64,000 nt of DNA from Denitrobaculum tricleocarpae (GTDB lineage: Bacteria; Pseudomonadota; Alphaproteobacteria; Kiloniellales; Kiloniellaceae): positions 1-64,000 of the forward strand of contig NZ_ML660053.1 of the NCBI RefSeq assembly GCF_007004665.1. Direction: 5' to 3'. A model generated the notes under the pieces. That model made no database searches and was not told the DNA's origin. It saw only the letters and a list, made by a program, of their open reading frames with translations. The translations under genes were made by a program, and so were the position numbers. Position 1 is the first letter of the stretch, and each line of letters opens with the position of its first letter. This document shows positions 17,872 through 27,238 of this stretch, in pieces.

Positions 17872-18492
17872 CTAGCGCGCCTGCGCTCCAATTGTTAACC
17901 ACATGACCGAATAGAAGGTCAGGGGGTCGTTAGAGGGTAGGGCGAGTATTCTTCCCTGCGCCGTCGAAACGCGCCCCGGCGCAACATGAAGGATACGGGC
18001 GTCGATGGCGGCAGTATCGCCGTTAACCATATCCTGCCAAACCTCGTTTAAGGAACGGCGTGTTCTGACTTGAAGCACGGCGGTCAGATCCGACCCCACG
18101 ACCGGGGAGTAAGGTTTCCCCAGCCATCCGGTAAAAGCGGTATTGCATGCGATGATCGTACGATCATGCGAGAGGATCACACCGGGTGTCGGACAGGCTT
18201 CAACGAGATCGAGAAGGGATGCCCGCCCGTCGCCCAAACGTCCTTCAGCCAGTCCTCGTTCGGCATCGAGCATGGAGAACACCCGCAGAAAGGACGAAAA
18301 GTTCTTTCCCTGATAGGTTTCTTCCAGCTCGGCAATGAATCTTCCAAGGCGAACCTGGTTGCGTTCCGCAAGAGTCTCAAGCGCGCGCCAGAAGACCGGT
18401 TCCAGGCGAATCGAGTACCTTCGATTGTTGAACTGAACGATCCTGGGCCGTGGCTCCTGTTCTCCAGGCCTACCTTCTGTTTGTTTCGCCAT
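17872..18492 (-). CDS. Ribbon-helix-helix (RHH_4) plus PAS-like regulator
   Basis: A 206-residue protein. Residues ~20-75 (RRYSIRLEPVFWRALETLAE, then FIAELEETYQGKNFSSFLRVF) match the RHH_4 ribbon-helix-helix DNA-binding family of alphaproteobacteria. Residues ~90-200 look like a PAS fold (GVILSHDRTIIACNTAFTGWLG), a pattern that binds small ligands or mediates dimers. A DNA-binding protein with its own sensor domain is likely. Its promoter region contains a perfect 14-bp AT palindrome. Targets unknown. Confidence 0.72.
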   Translation of the reverse strand: MAKQTEGRPGEQEPRPRIVQFNNRRYSIRLEPVFWRALETLAERNQVRLGRFIAELEETYQGKNFSSFLRVFSMLDAERGLAEGRLGDGRASLLDLVEACPTPGVILSHDRTIIACNTAFTGWLGKPYSPVVGSDLTAVLQVRTRRSLNEVWQDMVNGDTAAIDARILHVAPGRVSTAQGRILALPSNDPLTFYSVMWLTIGAQAR

Positions 18493-18629
18493 GGCCTTCC
18501 GTTGAGAGCAGGACCAGAACTGGATTAACGAGCTGATGGGTTATCGAAATCGCTGATGCGCTCACCAAACCCGGCTCGTCTCTTGCGGCATTGATCCGTA
18601 ACTCACCGCCAGAGTCGTTAACCAAGCTC

Positions 18630-18643
18630 ATATAATATTATAT
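18630..18643. promoter_or_regulatory. AT-rich palindrome upstream of the RHH/PAS gene
   Basis: ATATAATATTATAT is a perfect 14-bp palindrome ~140 bp upstream of the RHH/PAS start. It contains TATAAT and TATATT-like -10 hexamers on both strands. It may be the promoter -10 region, an autoregulatory ribbon-helix-helix operator, or both. Confidence 0.4.
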
Positions 18644-18741
18644 AGTTAATGGCAAGTTTGCAGAGGAACGTTGCCGCTCGATTGGAGCTATGGCCCAATC
18701 GGCCGCTTAGCGTGGAAAAGACTGAAAAGTTGGAGCTAAAG

Positions 18742-19092
18742 TCAGGGCAGCATCAGTTCTTCGCTGTCGCCAACGATGGAACCCAGGTCTGTCAGTTTGC
18801 TGCGCAAGCCATACCTGCGGGAGAGCTTTGTCTGCGCTGCCGCCGGCAGGTCGGTCATATTGATCACGCGCTTGTCGATCAGAACCGCGATCAAATCCTC
18901 CAGCACCCGGATCATATCGATATCCGAGGCTGCCAGGTCTTCCTTCAGGAGGCCGTGCTGTGTGCTGCCGGACTTCTCGAGAAAAGCCTGCAGCTCCGAT
19001 GAAGACACGTCGATCTCTTCATGCGCCTCGGAGTCGCGCTCGATATGGATCGACGTGATTCGACCGTCGCTGTCCCGTGTCACATAGGGCAT
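18742..19092 (-). CDS. Conserved hypothetical protein (family often mislabelled tryptophan synthase beta-like)
   Basis: A 116-residue protein beginning MPYVTRDSDGRITSI, with a conserved core DIDMIRVLEDLIAVLIDKRVINMTDLPAAAQTKL shown here in parts: DIDMIRVLEDLI and TDLPAAAQ. This pattern marks a small proteobacterial family that databases often name tryptophan synthase subunit beta-like, although it lacks any PLP-enzyme domain. No signal peptide or TM helix. Function unknown. The N-terminal strand-turn pattern (YVTRDSDGRI) is common in small adaptor-like proteins. Confidence 0.75.
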   Translation of the reverse strand: MPYVTRDSDGRITSIHIERDSEAHEEIDVSSSELQAFLEKSGSTQHGLLKEDLAASDIDMIRVLEDLIAVLIDKRVINMTDLPAAAQTKLSRRYGLRSKLTDLGSIVGDSEELMLP

Positions 19093-19280
19093 TGGAAAAA
19101 CTCCTGATAAGTCCCTTCAGGCTATGCTGGAGTGGTTAAGTTTGAGTAAGTGCAGTAACGCCGCGTAACCGGGATGAATCCAGCGACGGCATCGGGCAAA
19201 GAATTTTGCTGATTTTCAATAGGTTTGATTGACGAATTAGCGTTATCGTTAAGCGCGACAGGCGCAAACCAAAAAGGACG

Positions 19281-20096
19281 ATGGGCTTAATGGCCGATAA
19301 CACCCTCAAAGCATACCATGATGAGAATTTTATGGGCAGCCCGAATGCCCGTGCCCTGCGGATCCTGGCTGAATACCTGGAGCCGGAGAATCGCTTCAGC
19401 AGGTATAAAATCGACGACACAATCGTCTTCTTCGGCTCTGCGCGCATCATCTCGCGAGACGAGGCCGAAGCGGCCCTGGCGGAAGCAAAAAGCGCTGGTG
19501 GTGACGTGAAGGCGGCTGAGAAAAAGGTCGAGCTGTCGCACTATTACGAGTCGACCCGGGAGTTGGCGCGCAAGTTCACGGAATGGTCAAAATCACTGGA
19601 TGATGCCGACAGGCGTTTTGTGGTCTGTACCGGTGGCGGACCGGGGATCATGGAGGCCGCCAACAGGGGAGCATCCGAAGCCCGTGGGGTGAATGTCGGG
19701 CTGAATATCTCTCTGCCCTTTGAGCAACACGAAAACCCCTATGCCACTCGCGAACTGATCTTCGAATTCCATTACTTCTTTATGCGCAAGTTTTGGTTCA
19801 CTTATCTTGCGAAAGCACTGGTGGTGATGCCGGGCGGTTTCGGTACGCTTGATGAGTTGTTCGAAACACTTACGCTGATCCAAACCGACAAGATTCGAAA
19901 AAAAATGCCCATCGTGTTGTTCGGGAAGAGCTATTGGGAAAATGTGATTAATTTTCAGACGCTTGTCGACTTTGGGACGATCAGTGAGGAAGATCTGGAT
20001 TTGTTCCTGCTCACGGACTCAATCGACGAAGCCTATGACTACATTACCGAACAATTGACGACCCACGCGATGAACGTCCGCGGTCCCAGCCTTTGA
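19281..20096 (+). CDS. LOG-family protein (nucleotide phosphoribohydrolase type)
   Basis: A 271-residue Rossmann-fold protein of the LOG/TIGR00730 lysine-decarboxylase-like superfamily. The signatures GGGPGIMEAANRGA and PGGFGTLDELFE, which bind the nucleotide and hydrolyse its ribose-5-phosphate link, are intact. It is longer than the ~190-residue cytokinin-activating LOGs because of ~80 extra N-terminal residues, like the long bacterial forms related to PpnN. The probable role is AMP or cytokinin-nucleotide turnover in the cytoplasm. The start is either ATG 19281 (AAGGA close upstream) or ATG 19290. It stands alone, upstream of clpS. Confidence 0.85.
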   Translation: MGLMADNTLKAYHDENFMGSPNARALRILAEYLEPENRFSRYKIDDTIVFFGSARIISRDEAEAALAEAKSAGGDVKAAEKKVELSHYYESTRELARKFTEWSKSLDDADRRFVVCTGGGPGIMEAANRGASEARGVNVGLNISLPFEQHENPYATRELIFEFHYFFMRKFWFTYLAKALVVMPGGFGTLDELFETLTLIQTDKIRKKMPIVLFGKSYWENVINFQTLVDFGTISEEDLDLFLLTDSIDEAYDYITEQLTTHAMNVRGPSL

Positions 20097-20461
20097 GGTC
20101 TGTAGCAGATTCAAATCAAACAGAGTGGGTATATGTTGCTGATAAAAAAGGAGAAATGCGTTTCTCGTCCAGGTGCTTAAGAGTTCGCCGTGTCGGAAGT
20201 CTGTGCGAGCGCGGGGTTTTTCGACAGCGCGTAAAGGAAACCTTCAAGGGCTTGATGGATCATTGCCTTAGATCGGACTCAATTGCCGATAAAATTATCA
20301 GCCACGTAAACCGAATGTTCAAATTGAGTATGCTTTTTAGTTTCAAGACCTTTTCCCGTGGTAATCTATCCCAATATTCTCTTTCTGAGAGGAGGGCAAC
20401 GGACGTAACATAGCCCTACGAAATTTGGGCCGGATTACCAAGAGGGAATGCATCGAGTTCG
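20097..20461 (+). other. 365-bp gap before clpS
   Basis: The only long frame here (20093-20413) has unconvincing composition and no ribosome site, so I do not call it. The segment 20270-20400 is AT-rich and is the likely clpS promoter zone. No terminator or known motif was identified. Confidence 0.4.
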
Positions 20462-20785
20462 ATGAGTAAGGACGGGAGAAACGATAACGATACCTCGACC
20501 GGGATTGTCGTCAAAAGCAAGCCGAAGACGAAAAAACCGGCGATGTATAAAGTTTTGATGCTGAACGACGATTACACGCCGATGGAGTTTGTCGTCCATG
20601 TTCTTGAGAGCCTGTTTGGAAAGACGCGAGATGAAGCGACCCGTATCATGCTGCATGTGCACCAGCGTGGAGTCGGTGTCTGCGGCGTCTACAGCTACGA
20701 AGTTGCGGAGACCAAGGTCACCCAGGCGATCGATTACGCAAGACAGAACGAACATCCGTTGCAGTGCACGCTAGAAAAGGAATAG
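20462..20785 (+). CDS. clpS: ATP-dependent Clp protease adaptor ClpS
   Basis: A 107-residue N-end-rule adaptor. A flexible basic N-terminus is followed by the ClpS core with [20 protein letters not shown] (residues contacting the N-degron) and the downstream [21 protein letters not shown] segment. It binds substrates with bulky N-terminal residues and hands them to ClpA. Its stop is 7 bp before the clpA start, the usual clpS-clpA arrangement. Confidence 0.97.
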   Translation: MSKDGRNDNDTSTGIVVKSKPKTKKPAMYKVLMLNDDYTPMEFVVHVLESLFGKTRDEATRIMLHVHQRGVGVCGVYSYEVAETKVTQAIDYARQNEHPLQCTLEKE

Positions 20786-20792
20786 TGCCCAG

Positions 20793-23114
20793 ATGCTCTC
20801 GAACAACCTAGAACAGACACTGCATCGTGCTTTGGGTTTGGCGAATGAAAGACGCCATGAGTACGCGACGCTCGAGCACCTGTTGCTGGCCTTGACCGAC
20901 GATCCCGATGCTGTTGCTGTCCTGCGGGCCTGTGGGCTCGATCTCGATAGTCTGCGCGGCGATATCCTCGACTACATCGACAATGACCTGACCAGTCTGA
21001 TCACCAGCCAACTCGGCGACGCGAAACCGACCGCCGGCTTCCAGCGCGTACTGCAGCGCGCAGCGATCCACGTGCAGTCCTCGGGCCGTGAAGAGGTCAC
21101 CGGGGCGAACGTTCTGGTCGCGATGTTCTCTGAGCGCGAGAGCCACGCCGTCTACTTCCTGCAGGAGCAGGAAATGAGCCGGCTGGACGCAGTCAATTAC
21201 ATCAGCCATGGCATCGCCAAGGTCGAGGGCATGGAAGAAACCCGCACCGTCCACGGCGCCGACGATGACAGCGATCCCGAGAAAGTGGTGCGCAAGGGCA
21301 ACGAAGCCCTGGACGCCTACTGCGTTGATTTGAACAAGAAGGCTGCGGACGGACGGATCGATCCGCTGATCGGCCGCGCTCATGAGATTGAGCGTACGAT
21401 CCAGGTTCTGTGCCGCCGGACCAAGAACAATCCGCTCTACGTCGGTGATCCCGGTGTCGGTAAAACCGCCATTGCCGAGGGCCTGGCAAAGCGGATCGTC
21501 GATGAGGACGTGCCCAACGTTCTGCTGGACGCGACGATCTATTCGCTGGATATGGGCGCACTTCTCGCGGGCACCCGCTATCGCGGTGATTTCGAAGAAC
21601 GCCTGAAGGCGGTGATTTCCGAGATCGAAGCGATGGATCACGCGATCCTCTTCATCGACGAAATCCATACGGTCATCGGTGCCGGGGCAACCTCAGGCGG
21701 TGCCATGGATGCCTCGAACCTGCTCAAGCCGGCGCTGCAGAGCGGCGCACTTCGCTGCATCGGCTCGACCACCTACAAGGAATACCGCACGCACTTCGAA
21801 AAGGACCGCGCGCTGGTGCGCCGTTTTCAGAAGGTCGACGTCAACGAGCCCAGCGTCGAGGATGCGGTCAAAATCCTGCGCGGCTTGAAGCCATACTATG
21901 AAGAGCACCATAAGGTCCGTTACACCAGCGAAGCGCTTCGTTCCGCGGTTGAGCTCTCCGCACGCTATATCGGCGACCGGAAGCTTCCCGATAAGGCGAT
22001 CGATGTGATCGATGAGGTCGGCGCGTCGCAGATGCTGTTGCCCGAATCCAAGCGTAAAAAGACGCTCGGGGTGAAAGACGTCGAGGCGGTGGTTGCTAAG
22101 ATCGCCCGGATCCCTCCAAAGTCGGTTTCCAAGGACGATACGGCGGCGCTTCAGAACCTGGAGCGCGATCTCAAGACCATGGTCTTCGGTCAGGATCAGG
22201 CCATCGTGGCGCTGTCCGCGGCGATCAAGCTGGCGCGTGCCGGTTTGCGCGATGCTGAGAAGCCGATCGGCAGCTATCTTTTCTCTGGTCCGACCGGCGT
22301 CGGTAAGACCGAGGTCGCGAAACAGCTCGCCCGGTCACTCGGGGTGGAGATGAAACGCTTCGATATGTCGGAATACATGGAACGGCATTCAATCTCCCGC
22401 TTGATCGGCGCTCCTCCGGGATATGTCGGCTTCGATCAGGGCGGTCTTCTGACCGACGCCATCGATCAGCATCCCCATTGTGTCTTGCTGCTGGACGAAA
22501 TCGAGAAGGCCCACCCGGACCTTTTCAATATTCTGCTGCAGGTGATGGATTACGGTAAGCTGACCGACCACAACGGCAAGTCGGTCGACTTCCGTAACGT
22601 CATCATCATCATGACCACCAACGCCGGTGCGTCCGATATGGCGAAACCCGCCATGGGCTTTGGCCGCGAGGCGCGTGTCGGTGAGGACGAGGAAGCGATC
22701 AACCGCTTCTTCACACCGGAATTCCGGAACCGTCTGGACTCCACCATCAGCTTTAAGAACCTCTCGCCGGATGTGATGGTCCGCGTGGTCGACAAGTTCG
22801 TGATCGAGCTGGAAGCTCAGCTTGCGGACCGGAATGTGGCCATCGATCTGACCGATGCGGCCCGTGAGTGGCTTGCGAAGATCGGGTATGATCCCCTTTA
22901 CGGCGCGCGTCCGCTGGCACGTGTGATCCAGGAGCAGATCAAGAAGGCGCTCGCTGAAGAGCTGCTGTTCGGCAAGCTTCACAAGGGCGGACATGTCCGT
23001 GTCGACGTGAAGAAAGACACACCGGTCTTCACCTATCCGAAGGCCAAGGCGGACGCAAAGAAGACTGCGGCCAAGAAACGGAAGCCCAAGGCAAAGCCTG
23101 AAACCGTTTCCTGA
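20793..23114 (+). CDS. clpA: ATP-dependent Clp protease ATP-binding subunit ClpA
   Basis: A 773-residue AAA+ unfoldase that feeds ClpP. The Clp N-domain covers ~1-145, AAA-1 has Walker A GDPGVGKTA and Walker B ILFIDEIH, and AAA-2 has GPTGVGKTEVAK and CVLLLDEIEKAHPD. The C-terminal D2-small domain includes PLYGARPLARVIQ. The chain ends in a Lys/Ala-rich tail (KAKADAKKTAAKKRKPKAKP) common in alphaproteobacterial ClpA. It is translated from the clpS-clpA operon and ends in a clear Rho-independent terminator. Confidence 0.97.
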   Translation: MLSNNLEQTLHRALGLANERRHEYATLEHLLLALTDDPDAVAVLRACGLDLDSLRGDILDYIDNDLTSLITSQLGDAKPTAGFQRVLQRAAIHVQSSGREEVTGANVLVAMFSERESHAVYFLQEQEMSRLDAVNYISHGIAKVEGMEETRTVHGADDDSDPEKVVRKGNEALDAYCVDLNKKAADGRIDPLIGRAHEIERTIQVLCRRTKNNPLYVGDPGVGKTAIAEGLAKRIVDEDVPNVLLDATIYSLDMGALLAGTRYRGDFEERLKAVISEIEAMDHAILFIDEIHTVIGAGATSGGAMDASNLLKPALQSGALRCIGSTTYKEYRTHFEKDRALVRRFQKVDVNEPSVEDAVKILRGLKPYYEEHHKVRYTSEALRSAVELSARYIGDRKLPDKAIDVIDEVGASQMLLPESKRKKTLGVKDVEAVVAKIARIPPKSVSKDDTAALQNLERDLKTMVFGQDQAIVALSAAIKLARAGLRDAEKPIGSYLFSGPTGVGKTEVAKQLARSLGVEMKRFDMSEYMERHSISRLIGAPPGYVGFDQGGLLTDAIDQHPHCVLLLDEIEKAHPDLFNILLQVMDYGKLTDHNGKSVDFRNVIIIMTTNAGASDMAKPAMGFGREARVGEDEEAINRFFTPEFRNRLDSTISFKNLSPDVMVRVVDKFVIELEAQLADRNVAIDLTDAAREWLAKIGYDPLYGARPLARVIQEQIKKALAEELLFGKLHKGGHVRVDVKKDTPVFTYPKAKADAKKTAAKKRKPKAKPETVS

Positions 23115-23138
23115 TCGGGTTCAGTCTGTACCAAGATC

Positions 23139-23171
23139 AAAGCTGCCGCTCTTCATGGGCGGCAGCTTTTT
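23139..23171 (+). terminator. Rho-independent terminator of clpS-clpA
   Basis: An 11-bp stem (AAAGCTGCCGC at 23139-23149 with GCGGCAGCTTT at 23159-23169) has a 9-base loop and ends in five T residues. It lies 25 bp after the clpA stop, and the geometry is classic. Confidence 0.9.
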
Positions 23172-23298
23172 CGTGTCTGCGGATTGACTTGCCAGACAGG
23201 TTAGGGTGCGGCGTGACAAACAGTATCTGCCGCTTTGTGATCATCTGGGTCTCTATCGCGGCATCGCAAGGCGCGCGCTCAATGCTCTTGTGACTTGA

Positions 23299-24453
23299 TC
23301 ACTCCTTCTTGAAGGGACTGTATTCGGCAAGAGCCTCGATATCCCGCCGGACCGATGCGCTCTCGCGCTGTATAAAGTCGGAAATCGCCTCGTTGAAGCC
23401 GGCGTCGCGGATCCAATGGGCACTGTAGGTCTCGACGGGCAGGTAACCGCGCTGGATCTTGTGCTCACCCTGTGCACCCGCCTCGACGTACTTCAGACCC
23501 TGTTCGATCGCGTACTCGATGGCCTGATAGTAGCAGGCCTCGAAGTGCAGGAAACGGTAGTTGCCGTGGCAGCCCCAGTTGCGGCCAAAGAGGGTGTCTC
23601 CGCTTTTCAAATTAAGCGCACCTGCGACGATCTCGTCTTCGTCTTCGGCAATCATCAGAACAACGTTGTCGGCAAGGCTGGCACCTATGCGGTCGAAGAA
23701 CTCGCGGGTCAGATAGGCCTGGCCCCACTTCTTGTCGGTGGTTGCCAGATAGAAGCTATAAAACTTGTCCCAATGAAGGGCGGTGATGTCATCACCACTG
23801 ACGGCTTTCAGGACGATGCCGCTTTCCGCGACCTTGCGGCGTTCCTTTTTGATCGCTTTGCGTTTGCGTGACGCAAGGTCGCCGAGAAAGTCATCGAAGG
23901 AGCCGTAGTCCCTGTTTTCCCAGTGATATTGCAGACCGATGCGCTTCAAGAGACCGGCTTCGCCCAGTTGCTCCCACTGGCCTTTGCTGGGAAAGGTGAT
24001 ATGGAGTGAAGACACGTCGTGACGGCGCCCGAGTTCGAGCATTCCCGCAATCAGGGCATTGCGCACCGTATCCTGATCGCAGTCCGGGCGCAGGAGCAGG
24101 CGCGGGCCTGTCGCCGGCGTGAAGGGCACACAGACCTGCAGCTTGGGATAATAGGACCCGCCCGCGCGGTGGTAGGCATCGGCCCAGCCCCAATCGAAGA
24201 TGTATTCGCCGTAGGAATGGCTTTTGAGATAGAGCGGCACGGCGCCCGCGATGCGTCCGGTCTCATCCTTGATGGTCAGATGCTGCGGCTGCCAGCCGGT
24301 TTCCGCGCAGGCCGAGCCGCTTTCTTCCAGCGCATTGAGAAAGGCATGACTCACGAAGGGATTGTCGCCTGCACAGGCATCCCACTCCGCCCAGGGAATA
24401 TCTGAGATCCGCGCGTGCACCGCGATGGCTATGCTGTCACTTCCGTCGGGCAA
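23299..24453 (-). CDS. FemAB-like GNAT-fold N-acyltransferase (PF04339 family)
   Basis: A 384-residue protein of the COG3146/FemAB_like family. It opens with ARISDIPWAEWDACAGDNPFVSHAFL and has the conserved LRPDCD, NRDYGSFDDFL, RKRKAIKKERR and GAGAQGEHKI(Q)RGY-like blocks (here EAGAQGEHKIQRGY). The family has the double GNAT fold of peptidoglycan-bridge aminoacyl-transferases; the actual acceptor in proteobacteria is not established. Cytoplasmic, with no signal peptide. It is a single-gene unit, convergent with clpA. Confidence 0.85.
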   Translation of the reverse strand: MPDGSDSIAIAVHARISDIPWAEWDACAGDNPFVSHAFLNALEESGSACAETGWQPQHLTIKDETGRIAGAVPLYLKSHSYGEYIFDWGWADAYHRAGGSYYPKLQVCVPFTPATGPRLLLRPDCDQDTVRNALIAGMLELGRRHDVSSLHITFPSKGQWEQLGEAGLLKRIGLQYHWENRDYGSFDDFLGDLASRKRKAIKKERRKVAESGIVLKAVSGDDITALHWDKFYSFYLATTDKKWGQAYLTREFFDRIGASLADNVVLMIAEDEDEIVAGALNLKSGDTLFGRNWGCHGNYRFLHFEACYYQAIEYAIEQGLKYVEAGAQGEHKIQRGYLPVETYSAHWIRDAGFNEAISDFIQRESASVRRDIEALAEYSPFKKE

Positions 24454-24606
24454 AGTTGTGTCCTGTTGTCATTAAGCGCTCCCAAGAGAGGTTTGCAGCT
24501 TTCTTGAAAGCCGTAAGACTTATTCCATTTTCTCAAATCTAAGATATGAACATGGTGTCGTCACAGTTTTCTGACCAGATGCTCCTTTAAAGAAGGCAAT
24601 TGACGA

Positions 24607-25224
24607 ATGTTGTATAGACAAGTTGCGCAACTTAGCCTCTTCCTGGCTTTTATCTCGCTCGTTGGATTAACGGGTGTGGTAGAGGCTGCGGGAATTCCGC
24701 AACGTCAGGCCTCCTACTCCGCCGATGCCGTGTTTCAGATTAACGAACGGCAGATTGCCTCCAAGGTTTATCATCACGAGGGCAAGGAGCGGCGGGAGTT
24801 TCGGCTCGCGGGCGTGCCTCAGGTTTTGATCATGCGGCCGTCTGAGAACCGGGTTGTCTACCTTCTGCCTCTGATCAACGTCGGTATGGAGCTGACGCTG
24901 GGGCCGGGCGAATCCTTGCCCGATCTGCGCCAATTCGCTTCTCTGAAGCCCAAAAAGCTGGGCCGCGAGAAGATCAGCGGTCTTTCCACCACGAAATACG
25001 ATGTCGAGCGCCTGAAGGCGAAGAACCCCTACACCGTGACACTCTGGCTGACCGACGACGGCATCCCGGTCCAGGCCGAAGCCTCTGATACACGCGGCGA
25101 CTATCGGATGCTTCAAAGCAACATCCGCCGGGGAGTCCAGGATGCCAGCCTGTTCGAAGTGCCTGAGGGAATCAAACTGGCCCCGGTTGACGCCGAGACC
25201 CTTCGTGGTTTCTTCGGGGGATAG
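24607..25224 (+). CDS. Exported DUF4412/LolA-like protein
   Basis: A 205-residue protein with an N-terminal signal peptide (LSLFLAFISLVGLTGVVEAAG) and a beta-rich domain (SADAVFQINERQIASKVYHHEGKERREF and ENRVVYLLPLINVG, quoted in parts) that looks like the DUF4412/LolA-type half-barrel found in periplasmic lipid- or hydrophobe-binding proteins. No lipobox Cys is seen. The segment EKISGLSTTKYDVE, then TLWLTDDGIPVQAE is typical of this fold. Function unknown. It is convergent with the glutamine-synthetase-like gene, leaving 17 bp between the stops. Confidence 0.65.
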   Translation: MLYRQVAQLSLFLAFISLVGLTGVVEAAGIPQRQASYSADAVFQINERQIASKVYHHEGKERREFRLAGVPQVLIMRPSENRVVYLLPLINVGMELTLGPGESLPDLRQFASLKPKKLGREKISGLSTTKYDVERLKAKNPYTVTLWLTDDGIPVQAEASDTRGDYRMLQSNIRRGVQDASLFEVPEGIKLAPVDAETLRGFFGG

Positions 25225-25241
25225 TGTGAGGGCGCGGCCAA

Positions 25242-26624
25242 TCAGTCGGCCTGAAGATACCAGTCGTATTCAGCCTGGCTGATGTGACTTTCGAAACGAT
25301 CCAGTTCCGCATGCTTGCAGGCGACATAGGCTTCCAGGTAGTCCGCACCAAAGTAGCACGCGAGCAGCTTGGTTTCGCTCAGGCGATCCAGCGCCCGTCG
25401 CGGCCTGAAGGGCAGATCGGGATCGTAAGCGTGGCCGGTGTTCCCTTCCGCCGGCGCGCCCGGGTCACTTTTATGAGTCAGTCCATGGTGAATTCCGGCC
25501 AGAGCGGTCGCCAGGGTGAGATATGGGTTCGCGTCTGCGCCTGCGATGCGGTGTTCGATCCGCCTGGCCGCGCCGTCGCCAAGAGGGATCCGCAAGGCGA
25601 CCGAGCGATTCTCGAAACCCCAGCAGCGCCGGATCGGCACGAAAATGTCGGGCACGTATCGCCGGAATGAATTCACATTGGGCGCCAGGAACGCCATCGC
25701 TTCGGGCAGGGTCTCAAGTACGCCGCCGAGTGCGTGTTTCAGCCGCGGACTGGCTGGCTCATTGCCGCCGTCGAAGACGTTGCGTCCTTTGTCGTCCAGG
25801 AGCGAGATGTGCATGTGCAGGCCGCTTCCCGCCTGCTCCAGGAAGGGTTTGGCCATGAAACTGGCCTGGAAGCCGTGTTTGCGGGCGACACCCTTGACCG
25901 TGCGCTTGAAGAAGATGCAGTGGTCCGCCGCCTTCATGGCGTCGTCGAGGTGATGCAGATTGATCTCGAACTGACCGGGGGCGTATTCCGATGTAATCGC
26001 ACCGGTAACAATGCCCTGTGCCTCGCAGGCCGCGCCGATTTCTTCGATCACAGCAGAAAAGCCGTCGAGGGCATCCATGCCGTAGACCTGGGTGCCGCTG
26101 TCCCGTTGGCCCGTCAAGGGCGAAACCGGTGGCTGGGGAACACCGCCTTCTGCGCGCTCACGGTCGAAAAGATAGAACTCCAGCTCGAAGGCGACCACGG
26201 GCCGTAAGCTCAGTGCTTTGAGCTGTCTGAGAGTCGATAGCAGGATGTTGCGGGGTTCATAGGGATAGGGGCTGCCATTCGCTTCCTGCAGCGTAATCAA
26301 GGCCTGGGCGCTGGGTTGCTGCGCCCAGGGAACAGGCAGTAACGTGCCTTCGACGATCTTGGCAACCCGGTCCGGATCTCCGTCGGAAAAGCCCAGGCCA
26401 GCCGGGTCGTGGCTCTGACCCATGGTGTCAAGCATATAGACCGAGGCGGGGAATGCGAGTCCGTCGCTTGTGACCTTACCAAACTCTGACATGGGGTAGC
26501 GTTTGCCGCGAATCACGCCTGAAAGATCAGGGAAGATCGCATCGAGGTGCCGGGTATCCGGGTAACGGGCGAGAAAGTCCGCGGCTTCGGGTGTCAGCTT
26601 TGTCACTGTATCAGGCATGGTCAT
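25242..26624 (-). CDS. Glutamine-synthetase-family ligase (gamma-glutamylpolyamine/PuuA type)
   Basis: A 460-residue GS-fold enzyme. The beta-grasp N-domain (FPDLSGVIRGKRYP) and the catalytic C-domain show FELEFYLF (metal-binding Glu), EYAPGQFEINL, GSGLHMHISL and the Arg-rich NSFRRYVPDIFVP, then GFENRSVALRIP. The adenylylation-site Tyr of true GlnA is not apparent. Enzymes of this shape ligate glutamate to putrescine or other amines with ATP. It is last in a leftward string after a RidA-family gene, which fits an amine/imine-generating pathway, but the amine is not identifiable. Confidence 0.85.
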   Translation of the reverse strand: MTMPDTVTKLTPEAADFLARYPDTRHLDAIFPDLSGVIRGKRYPMSEFGKVTSDGLAFPASVYMLDTMGQSHDPAGLGFSDGDPDRVAKIVEGTLLPVPWAQQPSAQALITLQEANGSPYPYEPRNILLSTLRQLKALSLRPVVAFELEFYLFDRERAEGGVPQPPVSPLTGQRDSGTQVYGMDALDGFSAVIEEIGAACEAQGIVTGAITSEYAPGQFEINLHHLDDAMKAADHCIFFKRTVKGVARKHGFQASFMAKPFLEQAGSGLHMHISLLDDKGRNVFDGGNEPASPRLKHALGGVLETLPEAMAFLAPNVNSFRRYVPDIFVPIRRCWGFENRSVALRIPLGDGAARRIEHRIAGADANPYLTLATALAGIHHGLTHKSDPGAPAEGNTGHAYDPDLPFRPRRALDRLSETKLLACYFGADYLEAYVACKHAELDRFESHISQAEYDWYLQAD

Positions 26625-26669
26625 ATTCAGCCGCGCGGGCGGGTCCGGGTCAAGCCTGGACCAGGGCGG

Positions 26670-27137
26670 CTATTCAAGCTCTGCGGTTGCTTCAACTTCA
26701 ACAGCGACGCCAAAAGGCAGGGATCCGGCCGAGACGGCTGCCCGGCAGTGACGGCCTTTGTCACCAAATACCTCAACCATCAGATCCGATGCGCCATTGA
26801 TGACTTTTGGCTGATCGCCGAAGTCCGGCGTAGAATTGACGTAGCCGCCCAGGCGTATCACCTGCTTGATCTTATCCAGATCTCCGCCACAGGCGGCCTT
26901 GAGCTGGGAAATGACATTGATGCCGCAGAGCCGGGCAGCGGCCACGCCTTCGTCAATGGAGATCGAGTCGCCCAGTTTGCCCTGATAGTGAAAGGCGCCG
27001 TCCTTGATCGTCACCTGACCGGAAACGTAAATCGTCTTGCCGCTGATGACATAGCCGACGTAGTTGGCCACCGGCGCTGCCGCTTCCGGAATTTCGATCC
27101 CGAGCTCCGCCAAACGCGCATCAATCTGTCCCGCCAT
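26670..27137 (-). CDS. RidA (YjgF/UK114) family protein
   Basis: A 155-residue member of the RidA superfamily in the longer atypical branch. It shows YVGYVISGKTIYVSGQ near the N-terminus and CRAAVSAGSLPFGVAVEVEA at the C-terminus, including the Arg that anchors the carboxylate in deaminases. Known RidA proteins hydrolyse reactive enamine/imine intermediates from PLP enzymes; atypical branches may differ. It lies 45 bp before the GS-like gene and ~100 bp after a DUF4153 gene, all on the same strand. Confidence 0.88.
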   Translation of the reverse strand: MAGQIDARLAELGIEIPEAAAPVANYVGYVISGKTIYVSGQVTIKDGAFHYQGKLGDSISIDEGVAAARLCGINVISQLKAACGGDLDKIKQVIRLGGYVNSTPDFGDQPKVINGASDLMVEVFGDKGRHCRAAVSAGSLPFGVAVEVEATAELE

Positions 27138-27238
27138 GGGTCTTCGTCCTCACCTATCTGGATTTCAAAATCTGGACGAACGTTATAGCTGATACCCGCA
27201 CCGGTTAGCCAGTGTCGCGCATCCAGTCAAATCGCTCT

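Noticed and set aside
18742-19092. Tryptophan synthase beta subunit
   Set aside because: The protein is only 116 residues and lacks the PLP-enzyme fold; the name often attached to this family appears to be an annotation error.
20093-20413. Possible 106-residue gene before clpS
   Set aside because: No ribosome site, start overlaps the LOG gene stop, and composition is not protein-like.
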